A stretch of 64,000 nt of DNA from Sipunculus nudus. Its lineage: Eukaryota; Annelida; Sipuncula; Golfingiida; Sipunculidae. The position numbers and the translations under genes were made by a program. Positions within the stretch are counted from its first letter, which is position 1, and the number at the start of each line of letters is the position of its first letter. The stretch is from the NCBI GenBank assembly GCA_026874595.1, contig CM049316.1:3798339-3862338 (forward strand), in the 5' to 3' direction. Below are positions 12,901 to 24,900 of this stretch, one piece after another. Under the pieces are notes generated by a model. It saw only the letters and a program-made list of their open reading frames with translations, searched no databases and was not told the origin of the DNA.

Positions 12901-15900
12901 AAATATTCTCTGGCATACAGCCCAGTCTAATATTCAGCATATTCTATGCAAGTTTAAAATTAACCTATATTGAACAAAACTTTGTTCTTCATTATGTATA
13001 TAAGAATGACCTAAACTGATAAGGAAACACTGCGTCTGTAGTGTTTCAAGAATTCTGAAACAGTGAATGTAGAAGGCCAAACAATCAGTATACTCCACAG
13101 CACAGCAAAAGGTTTATAATATCTCCTACTGTCTAACAAACCTGCTCACTCAGTGCCAGGTAGTATTTTCACAGTGGTATGTATCAGGTATTTGTAATTC
13201 GCATTGCATGAATCACTGCAAATCTTGGTATTAGTACCCAATTGTTGCAATAGCAAGCTTTGACTGGTTTATTCAGTCCGTCAACATGAGAGTCCCACCA
13301 GACACTGGAGTTCCAGAAAATGGAGCAGATGGGATAATAAGCAAGTTTGCAGAGAATGTGTTAATAACCACACACAAATGGTACCTTCTGAACCATGTGA
13401 AGCTTCAAAAGGTTTTCCCTGCAAATAACTGTAGGATCATGTACATATCTTGAGAGTAAACCAAACTTATCAAGACTTTCTCACCATCAGTATTAATCAA
13501 TGTTACAGAAAGATCCTACAAATTCTGAAACAAAGTAGTTCTATTATTTGCAAATCCTTGAAAAGAAATGTTGTAACAATATGAAAAATATTGTTATACA
13601 AAATATGAAGTTTTTGATTAATAGGTTTCAGAAGTGAGTGTTTATGAAATAAATATTTAAAGCATATATGGTCTAGTTATAAATACATTTAACATTGATA
13701 TTTTCTAGTGTCATTTTATCATGACGTTATTCAATGATATTTACTAAAGAAATGTCTAAGCTAGTTCCGGCAATACTAATAATGTGTGCACAGATTCAAA
13801 TGAAAAAAGCACTGCAAAACAAGCAAACCACACTAACTTTGCGAAGGCTATAGACCTGACTGGTCGAGATTCTTCCTTGCTGCCCTTGTAACCTGATGTT
13901 CTACCCGTTCCTCTTCTGCCAGACCTGATGACTGACCCTAACAAACAGTAATTTTATGTCTCAATATTTTATTGTGATTTTTCCATTACTCATTCAGTTA
14001 CTGAGATGTTAAAAAGGGATTTAAAATGGTACAAAGGAAAATACCAACGTACATATCAAAGAACAAAGTGTTCACTGTTATCTAGAATACATTTTTCAAA
14101 AGAAAAGGAGTAGTTATAATTATAATTATATCTTGCAAAGCTGGCATTTTGCCTTTGATTTCAGATGATGAATTTAAGTGATTGTCATTATTTTTATAAA
14201 AGTTTACAATATAATTATAAATGAACAATATAGAATGATGGTTCTATTTCATCCAAGTTTTTGCCACTGGCTTTCATTTAATCCAACATATGACATAGTA
14301 AAGATGAGTATAAGCATGACTGCCATGCACTTTTGTTCATAGCCTTTTAAACCCCCCCATTCCCTCCTTGTGAATGGTGGTTTTGTTAGTAAACTGTTGT
14401 GAGCTTTTCTGTATTAATGAGAATTTTCTCTGTTAAAGTTTATACGCCAGAGTAAGCCAACCGAAAATCTTCCCTTATTGAGCCTATTATCGCCCATCCC
14501 GCCTCGTTCCCGTGTATCTAGGTCACACTTCCGTTACCCATAATCACATTTTCGAAGGCGTAAGGAAGAGGACTGGGAGGGAGCGATGTTTGTAATACAG
14601 AAAAGCTCACAACAGTTTACTAACAAAACCACCATTCACAGGGAGGGAATGGGGGGGTTTTATTATGTAAACATAATTGTGAGCTGTTTCTGTATTAATG
14701 AGAAAAAAACAGACATGCCTTGGGGAGGGGGCACCTACCTGTAACGCTGGAACGAGGAATCACAGTGCGGTGATGGAGCAGCAGTCGACGTCGGTGGCGG
14801 GACCGACGGAGAGGAAGAAGAAGGCCTGGAAAATTGTAGGACCTCACCCGACGCGATCACAGGGCCCATGGAGTAGGGGCCCGAAGCCTGGAGCAGAACA
14901 TCTTTCAGATAGAAGCGTGTGAACTGAGATGGGGATATCCAGTATCCCATCTTGACCAACTGATTAGGTGAGATCCCGGAGAAATGGGCCAAGGAAGTCG
15001 AAATAGCTCGAATGTCATGGGCCTTGAAGTGAAGTTGGTCTAGTGTGGAAGGAGAAGCTGATTCATATGCGGCGACGATAGTACCGTAAAATCTCCACTT
15101 AAAACCGCGGTTTAATCAAGAAATTCAAAATATTGAAATCGGGTTGATTTTCTATAAGCACTGTGCGGTTTATACTAGAAGGGTTTCCTGAATATCTTCC
15201 TGACAGTCGTTTTTGGGCCGGCGCTTGGGCGATAATATTGCAACTTTCGAAGGCTGTTCTTAGCATGCATGGGAGCCGTGTGTAAATGTATTATTTATGA
15301 TTATTTGTTATTTATAAATTAAATATTGCTGATTAGTTTTCGTGTGATATATAACTTGTTATAAAATCTAGGTAATTGTCACCAAATAATACGTTTATAA
15401 CAACCCTGCTGTTACACACAGCGGTCCACTTCGTTGGGCATGGTCAAGCAAAATTGAAATAAAAGCCTACTTTAAACCCATTTGCGGCATTATTTAGCAA
15501 TGATTATTTGTTTAAAACGTAAAATGAAAAAAAAGCTGACATCGTAAAGAGTCTCACAATGGCAGACGATCGTTTTAAAATCAAGTTTGAGTGCCGCCAT
15601 GTGCTGAAACACCCCGGTATTCTGCTAAGAATATTTTGAACGGCTGTACGCGGTGGGTGGTAAATAGAACAGCCACCTATTTCGTCCCAGCGTGCCTTGC
15701 GCGAACACTGCCTTGACAAAATGGCTCTCCACACGGAAACTTTCTTCAGGAAAAAAACTTACTAACCCGGACTGGCCACTTTAATTTTACCTTAAAATCA
15801 CTCGCTTTCAAGCGTCATGTTTCCTATACGTGCGTATCTCGAAAAGGTAACTTCAGTTACTTTGATATTTAGTTAAGTTGACCAGCGATGTTTTCAAACG

Positions 15901-18900
15901 CACCAGCAAATTGTGACATGGAGCGATGTCAACGTACGATGTGACGAAGATAATACCGAAGTAACCGGTATGAAAATGATTTGAATCTTCCGAGTAATTC
16001 CAGAAAATGGAATTTTCATCAAAAATTAAGATTTCAAAATATTACTTTTAGAATTAAAATATACAGTGACTTGAAATGGATCAGCAGAATATTTTTTTTT
16101 TCCAAAATATAATGACAAATCAGTAGCAAACAAGAATACGGCACGGAATATAAAATCTGTGTAAACAGGCAGAGGTTCACCGGCCCTTATGTCATCCCAA
16201 ACTTCATGCTTGAGTGATCCTGCAAAAAAGTGTTATGATGTGTTTAAATAAAATGCCCAAGGAATTTTTAAAGTGGACAGGAATGGCCGAGTCGCAACCT
16301 ACACGTGTTCATTTCTAGATGATTGCTTGATTGTGTCTTTTGTCAAATCATTCCGAAGCGAAAGTTGGTGCGGTTTTAAAGGGGGGTTCTTAGTATTTGA
16401 GCCCCTCGCGGTGTCTCGCCTGGAATTTCGGCGAAGTCTGGGTGCGGTTTTAATCGGAAGTGCGGTTTTAAGTGGAGATTTTACGGTAGCGTTGAGTCAC
16501 GCACTAATGGTGAAAGGGCTAATCACCTAATTGGGAGATGTGACTTTTGTAGAAATAAACAACTTCTTGCGCCCCCCCCCCCCCCCCGTAAAGAAGGAGG
16601 AGCGTGTAGATAATAACGCAACGCACGAACCGGGCAAGGGGTATCCCCAGAACGGTACGGACTGGTAGGGAGTGCCGGAACGTGCCAAGCAGATGGAGGG
16701 TCATCGAAATTGTGATATTTCCTATAAAAGTCCGGAGGAAAATGTAGGGTGGCCGACAAAGCGGCGGCCGCAATTTGCGGAAATTTCAAATCAGCCACGA
16801 GGGCATGAAGCTCAGAACGGCGACCTGCCGAGGTAAGAGCTAGGAGGAAAACCGTTGTCCGAGACAAAGGTAGAAGATGGGCCGAACGCAACGGCGCATA
16901 AGGGGGTTCCCGGAGGTGACGTAAGACGACGTCCAGGCGCCAGGAAGGCGCAACATACTGATGACGAGACGCACGTGCCTGAACCCCCTTGAGAAAGTCC
17001 GACACCAACGGGTGATGAAGGACACGATCGTGACCCAGCGGACGGAGCACCGACAGCAGGGTGGCGCGATAGCCAGGCAGAGAGGGAAAGGATAAATGTT
17101 TATCCTGCAGTAAGAACACGAAAAAATCCAAAACAGCCGCAAGCGACGGATCTAAAGGGGAGATTCCGCAGGAAGACGCCCACTCCGTGAAGAGACGCCA
17201 CCGGGAGTCATAGATGCGGTCCGAAGAACGGCAACGGGGAGCCGAGGCAAAGAGAGCAGCCGGACTTGAAATGCCCTGATCCTTGAGGTGTCCGATGAAA
17301 GCACGCATGCGCATAGAGGGCACGACCGAAATGGGCGACGCGTTCGAGGGAACGACGGGAGCGCGATGCGGAGCGGTAGTATAAGCGGGGGGCGAGAGAG
17401 AAGCGAGCGCCACAGAGGAAACCATGGAGCCGCAGGTTGAAACAGAAGGATGAGAAGCAGGGTAGTCTGGTCCGCGCGGGACAAGCGGAGAAGGACACGG
17501 CGGAGGAGAGGAGGCGCTGGAAACGCAAGAGAAACCGGTGAGACCACCCGGACGGCGGCGTGTCGGGGAGACGGTAGCAAGGGGACGGAGACGCGTCTCG
17601 GAAGGCACGAGAACGGGGGGGGACGGAAAATCGAACAGATCGAATTCCGGCCGCCCCAGGCGAGCGAAAACACTCCGAATAACCGGGAGCGGAAGGAGCG
17701 GCGGGGAAGGAAGAAACGCCGGATGCAGAAGGGGCGTCCGCTAGGATGTGCGCCACGCCCGGAAGAGGGGATGCACGAACTGATGCCCGGAGAGAGAGGC
17801 ATAGATCGAACAAGAGGGAAGTCGCCTGCATGAGCGAGGGAGACCGAGTACCGCTCTGCTTGTTGATATATGCCACAACCGTGAGAATGTCGGGCCGGAC
17901 GAGAATGGGACGTCTGAACAAGCGGGGAGACCAGTGGGAGATCGCGCGACGGACGGCACGCAGGTCGAGGAAATTGATATGGAGCAGACGTTCCAACGGG
18001 GACCATATCCCGTAAGCGCGAAGATCGGCGAGATGGTCCCCCCAACCGAGGAGAGACGCATCGGTATAGACGGTGCAATCGACATCCCTGGAAAAAGGAA
18101 TGCCGCGCAGGAGACAGGAAAGGTCCATCCAGGGACGAAGGGACCGCCAGGTGCGCCGAAACGGGAGGATCGTAGGACGAACCGAGGTAACCGGAGAGGG
18201 CCGTGACGGCGCAAGATAGACTGAATCGGACGCAGGTACAGGCGGCCGAACGGGATGAAAGACGCGGCCCGGTTGAGAGCACCGTGGAGAGAAGCCGCAG
18301 AGCGCGAGTCTACACGGCGCCTCGTGAGAAAGGAACGAATCAGGCGGGGGAGCGTGAGAGTAAAATCGCGCGGGAGCGACGCTGTGCCGGACGCCAAAGC
18401 GAGCGTGACACCCAGAAATTGGAGGGACTGGGTGGGAGTGAGAAGAGATTTCGCCGCAATGACCAGGAAGCCGAGGTTCTGAAGTAAGTTGAGAACCCGG
18501 GCGCGATGCGATGCGATGCGGCCGCATGGACAAGCCATCGTCCAGATAAGGGAGCACAGAAATTCCCGGTGAACGGAGAGAACTCGGGACTGCGTGAACA
18601 AGGATGGTTAAATTCCAGGGGGCCATGTGGATCCCGAACGGATGGACCCGGAACGGAAACGTGAAATTAGGCATCCGTAAGGTCTATATCCATCCGCCGA
18701 ATTCATCCGCCGAACAATGCGGAGTACAGCATGGATAATGAACATCCGAAACGGGGGCGGACGGATGAACGAATTGAGGCGCTTCAGGTCCATGATCGGG
18801 GGCCAACGGGTGTGCGGTTCGGGAACAAGAAAAGGCGAGAGGGAAAACCCCACGGTGGATGGGGAAACCTCGTTATTGCCCGATTGTCTAACATAGATTG

Positions 18901-21900
18901 AAGGGCCTCCGCCAAGCGAGGCGTTTGGCCGGATCGGACGGAGGCGGAGAGTGCTAAACGCAAGACGGAACCCGACCTGTAGGGCGCTGAGAATTAACCG
19001 CTGGGAGGTGAAACCCGCCCACGCGGGAAAACGGTCGCTGAGCCGAGCGCCGACCGGAGCTAGAGAGTCATTTCTCGGTCGAACCTCGTTGGGAGGAGCG
19101 ACCACGAAAGGGGGAGAACGGCTGGAACGTCCTGAAGGACGTGACGAGGTAGCAGATGCGCAACGCGGCTGAGCGGAAGCTGCAACCGGAGGCCGAAGGC
19201 GCAGAAACGCGGAAGGAAGGCCGAGGCGCAAGGGAGGTCGAGCGGAGGCGGGCCTGACGATCCGAGCGCGCCAAGGCGCGGTCAAAGAGAGGCCGTAACT
19301 GGCCGCCAAACAACAGGGAACCGGGAAAGGCGGAGAATAAAGCTCGGTTAACTCCGTCGGAGAAGCCGCGGCCGTAAGTGCATAAATGACTGAATGCAAG
19401 CCGGGCGGCGTAACAAAATGCAATTAACAACCGGGCGCCAACGACCTGAATGGAACACAGCGCCAGAATGGGCAGAAGCCTGCCATATGTCGGGGAGAGT
19501 GAGCGTGTCCGGAAACGGCGAGCAAGCAAGGGACAGCCTGCAAGTCGTAAACCATATCGGCCGCTTGCCGGCCGAGCCCCTCCAGATCTGACAGGTGACG
19601 ATCGGAAACTGGACAGAGGATGGAATTAAAGACTGACCGTCCGCAAACGGCTGTGCCAGGCCGGACACGAAGCGCAGCGGAGCAGACTGAACATCCGGGA
19701 GCTCAGGAGAAGGGAGCAAGCGAACGAACAGGCAGGCCGGGAGCCCGGTACCCAAGGGAACTCCCAAGGGTACCGGGGGACCAAGGTGTATCCGAACCCG
19801 GCGGAAGCGGGGCCCCAGTAGAGCGAGACCCCGAGACCACCGCGGGGCGCCCACGGAAGAGATCCCCCGTGCGGTCAGTAATACCAGACACACGGCAGGC
19901 GCGGCGGAGGGCGAATGAAGGGGCCAGGATTCAAAGAAGAACCGGCCGCCGACGCCGAGGAAGTCCGAGGTTGTACCTACGGAACTTCGGACCACTAGGG
20001 TTAGCCTTCTGTGTGGAGGTAGCCTCCAGGTCCATAAGCGCAGATTTGCGCACACGCCAAGCCTGGCGGCGCAGCGCGATCGCTACCACTGGTGTGGGGC
20101 CAGGGCGGGATCGGCTGACTGAGCAGATTTGCACGGACGCCAAGCCTGGCGGCGCAGCGCGATCGCCGACCACTGGTCTGATGCCAGGGTGGGATCGGCT
20201 GACTGAGCAGTCGGGGACCCTGGAGAACCCCGTGTAGGGGGAGCCAGAGAGACCTGCTGAGCCGGAGCCACGGGAGGCTGGAAACCGGAAGCCGGGGAAC
20301 GAGCAGCAGCAGTAACCATCCGGGAAGGCACAGGAACCGGAGCCGCAGGCCAAACAGCAGATGGTAACTGAAAAAAAGAGCCGGCCGGCCGTTAAGGAAC
20401 GACGGCAGACGGAGGAACCGGAGGCGAGGCCGGCAGCCCCGAATGGAGGCAGTAGGGACCGACGCACGTACCTGCACACCAGGAAGGTCCGGGCGATCCA
20501 GCGGGACGGCTCCAGCCGGCCCCGGGGATAAGGAAGGAATCCGGCGAGGAGCCGGTGACGAGAACGGCCGGGGAGAAAGTACCGGGGCACCGGCGAGGGC
20601 GCCAGGCGGACAGAATCGGGTCTAGACGAATCGTCGAGATCCGACATAAGTGATTAACAAACCTTGGACAATAATGTAATATGGAATAGGCAGATGTGCT
20701 GGCAGAACGGGAGGCCGCGGGAACGGGGAAAGAATTCTGGTTCCGTGAATGAGAATGCAACGATATAACTGTCGAAACCACTGGAGAGGTGACAGGACCG
20801 GCGGGAACGGACGGTGAACGCAGCACGGCCGTGGTGCGGTCAACCAGGGTAGGCCCCCCCCCCCCACCCCCTCGGAGACAACCACGGGGTCAGACAATGG
20901 AATACAGGAGGGTGAACCCCCAAGTACCGGGGAATGAGCCCAATCCGGGAAAGGGCCCACTGGTCAGACGTCTAAGTCTGGCAGTGAAAACAAGGATCAG
21001 CCGGAACACGGCAGGAGTCAATGTTGGAGCGGCAACGAAAACAAGGGGGGTGGGAGTCCCAACCGGGATTAAGAACCACAAGAGCCACAATAAGTGGGGT
21101 TCTCCATGGCGGGCAAGGGAAAAAGAAGACAACTTACAGTTCAGTTGGCAAACTCATTAGTACAAACCCAACAGTGGACGAATCTCGCAGAGCGGGATCA
21201 CACGTCCATCATGGCGAACGCCAGAAGAAAATATGATTATGGGTAACGGAAGTGTGACCTAGATACACGGGAATGAGGCGGGATGGGCGAAAATAGGCCC
21301 AATAAGGGAAAATTTTCGGTTGGCTTACTCTGGCGTATAAACTTTAACAGAGAAAATTCTCATTAATACAGAAACAGCTCACAATTATGTTTACGTAATA
21401 AAACAGTAGTTCCAGTTTTCTTAAGGTTGTGCATAAATGGTGATATGAACAAAATTGAATTAAGCTCATCCTCACATAATTTTGTAAAAATTTAGTCCAT
21501 CTGTTTGGTTTGTAGGCTCTGACTTAAGAGATTTGCTTTGATATCAGTACTTAAAAAATAAAACCAAAACTCATGGAAAATGTAGATAGTGGCATCATAC
21601 TTGACAGAAAAGTGGAATTAAGTATGGTTTTAAAAATTTCAAGGAATCTGTGCAATCATTGACAATCATGTTTAAAAATACAAAAATAATCTCACAAATT
21701 GAAAATGTAGGTGCTGCCAGCTAGGCACAAATATGGCAAGTATTTACAAAAATACACACACATTTTCAAAATGTTATTAAAATCTGTTGAACTATACCAG
21801 AGAAATGATGGTTATGATTTGATCCATTTGCTTGCAGGCCAACACCTGCAGTAATTGAAGGCAGCAAATACCAGAAAAATAAATAAATATAATATCATTG

Positions 21901-24900
21901 ACAAGCCTTGTTCAGATCAACTGTTATATGTATTTTCATCAAAGCCTTGAACACTCACCAGGAGCTGACATTTGGCTGAACGAGGACCCTGGCCGCGTCA
22001 TCACAGTGTTGGGCGTCTCTGTGTGTGATCGGGAGTTGCTGCGATGCTCTTGTCTTGTGGATTCTGGCCTTGATCCTGGCCCGGCTACAGGACCGTTATC
22101 TCTTTTTGGAGCTCCGAGGCTCGTTCCTTCAAATTCACCAGGTGGCAGGATTTTTGTATAATAAACCTGTCCATGGTCACCCTGCAGTCACAAACAGCAG
22201 AAAGAATATTAATTGTAACCCTGACTGTAAGTCAACTGACACTGCTTACTGTAAATCAGCTGTATTTTGAATACAACAAGTACAGTATTCCTAAACGGCT
22301 GGACCAGTTTTAGATTAAATTTAATCAGAAGACTGGTAAATGACAAACCTGACAGGTGTAAAATTTGAATGACTTATTACTGAATTTTTTCAGAGATCAT
22401 TAATTAAAAATTAAATGATCTATTCAGCTGACAACCCAAGTTCTACTTTACCTGTTTGATTTGTACCAACTGTAACTTAACAAAATACAGTTGGGGTGGT
22501 CAAGTGAACGATTTTAATATATGATCCAGATAACATTTCTGAGGCAGGATAAAAAAAAAAACATATAATGGTCCAGGTAAGACTGGCTTGTTGTATCACA
22601 TTGAGCTGGATGGTGAATTACTCAGGGAGTCCAGTTCTTTTTGTAAAAGGTACAATTATATGTAAATGAACAAGTTACTGTATAATGTATATATTCTTGT
22701 GGCAATAGATGAATGTAAACAAAACATGCTATGCAAAAATAAAAATTTTTACTTTGAACCAAACTGGAAATGCAGAATCAAAACGCTGATGAGCGAAGAG
22801 TCCCTGCTCTGGGTGCGATGTCATGGTCTTTGCACGTTCCTGCCACTGAAACAAAAACAGGTGGCGCTCACATCCTTTGTGACCAAATTTCCCAGCCACA
22901 GCCAGAGCAGTGTCTCCATTGGTGTCTGTCGCATTGATATTGGCTCCTGCAACAAGAAACATGATACAGATGTATTATCAGCAAAAGCAAAAGTGAGGGG
23001 TAGGGTGTGGTATTGTTAGAGAATCAATATTATGAATACCGTCCCAGTGTGCCTTGCGCGAATGCTACCTTGACAAGATGGCTCCCACCACGGAAACTTC
23101 ATTGAGGAAAAAAACTTGCTTACCTCGACCGGCCATTTTAATTTCACTTTAAAATCACTTGTTTTCATGCGTCATGTTTGCTATACGTGCGTATCTCGTC
23201 AAGGTAACTTCAGTTATTTTGATATTGAGTTAAGTTGACCAGCGATGTTTTCAAACGCACCAGCAAATTGTGACATCAAGCGATGTCAACATACGATGTG
23301 ACAATGATAATACCGAAGTAACCAGTATGAAAATGATTCGAATTTTCCGAGTAATTCAAGAAATGGAATTTTCATAACAGATTAAGATTTCAAAATATTA
23401 CTTTTAGAATTAAAATATACAGTGACTTTAAATGGATCAGCAGAATATTTCTATATAAAATATATTCGAAAATCAGTAGCAAACAAGAATACAGCACGGC
23501 ATGTAAAATCTGTATATTCACCAAATTCCATCGGCCGTGGTGACATGTTCTACCATTCATATCTACATGCGGGATTCCCCTCTAACAGTATTTCCATTCA
23601 TACAGTATATCTGTGATTGTATAAAAAAAACCCAAAGATTAAACAGAAGTAAATGACCGGGCTATACGCATTCAAGGATGAAGGTTTTCCAGAAACATGA
23701 CATGGGGGCGAGAAGATGGGCTATTCAATATTGAGGTACATGTTTCAGACATTATAAAAAATGTCAGTAAATTTGAACTTTTATAAAGATTTTATAGTGT
23801 CCTAAATTACATATTTTGATTTTCTGAAATCTTTTTATAAACAACGTAGATTCCAAGGCAATCTGGTTCCGTCAAAGTTATGACCGGCAATACCGATTTT
23901 CTCCAACAGACGTCACCACTAGTCCTCACCATGAATAATCTCATTCATTTTAATCTCGTAATATGTGTTGTTATTGTTCAATGTTTATTGTTATTGTTCA
24001 ATTGATTGCAAATAATTATTATATTTTATATGAACATTTAGACTATCAATTTTATACAATAATTCTGAGACTTCAAAGTGTATTTCCTGTGTGGTGTGCT
24101 TGATCTCCTATTATCACCCAAAGGAGCGCCATGTCCGGGAGAGAGTTCTTCTCACAGTTCATTTCTGATAAACCATCTATTTATGGCCGCATCCCAAGTT
24201 CAGAAAAAAATCGAGATTTTTGATTTTGAGTTTGTTTTTAATGCCGCGGCGATAAAAACAGGATTTACGGTACAGTATCATGAGAGCAATAGCCCAAAGA
24301 TCACAAGAAATATATACATATCATGAACAATATATTTTTTATTATTAATCTTTCTTACAAAAGGAACTTGTCTGTTTATATGTCTGTTTGTTGTTTTCAT
24401 GATATCTCTGTTCTTGGTAAATCATGATATACTGTGAAGATATGGGCCATGAGGCAAGGAAACCTTGATAAACTGGTGACCTGAGTAAAAATAAGTACTG
24501 GTAAAGAGGTGAGCTCTTTCATAGAATCCAGTTAAATGAGTGAGGTTCTTAGATAATTTGTGGTACCTTTGCCAAGTAACATATCCACAATCTCCCCATG
24601 ACCCCGGGCTGCTGCTACATGGAGTGGCGTCCTCCCTAGACGTGTCATGGCATTCACATTGGCACCTGTCAATCAAACAACATAGCACAAATCAATGCTG
24701 GCCCTTGTTATGAATCACACAGAAGGATGCCGAAAAAAAAACCTGCCCAGTTCTACAAATAAACCTTGGACAACATCTGAAAACATCTAAAATGATTTTT
24801 CCTTTTCTGTTAAATGGAAACATCTGTTTGGTTAACACAAACTAAAAATAACTTATATATGTTTAAAACTAGCATGAATACTAAAATGTAGTAACTACAG

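Larger units (their letters stand above)
14352..21404 (-). mobile_element. DIRS-type tyrosine-recombinase retrotransposon, full length but decayed
   Basis: A GC-rich block in AT-rich DNA. Reading on the minus strand, the order is gag-like region, reverse transcriptase with RNase H, then tyrosine recombinase. The right inverted terminal repeat (21233-21404) matches 14400-14547 inverted, with only about five differences in 140 bases. An internal complementary region at 14593-14701 has two parts: 14593-14657 is complementary to the left tip (14352-14420), and 14658-14701 is an inverted copy of the right tip (21360-21404). This is the hallmark of DIRS elements, which are thought to replicate through a circle and integrate with a recombinase rather than a DDE integrase. 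AAAC flanks or ends both tips (14349-14352 and 21401-21404), and there is no longer target duplication, as expected for this mechanism. The element lies in intron 6 of the ankyrin gene, on the same strand. Confidence 0.88.

Noticed and set aside
17450-20237. Long plus-strand Arg/Gly-rich frames in the GC-rich block
   Set aside because: They are antisense to the DIRS genes and follow from GC-rich composition. They show no domain-like sequence.
14690-21240. GC-rich island taken as bacterial contamination or horizontal transfer
   Set aside because: It carries DIRS termini, an internal complementary region, YLDD, RNase H and tyrosine recombinase motifs, and sits precisely inside an intron.
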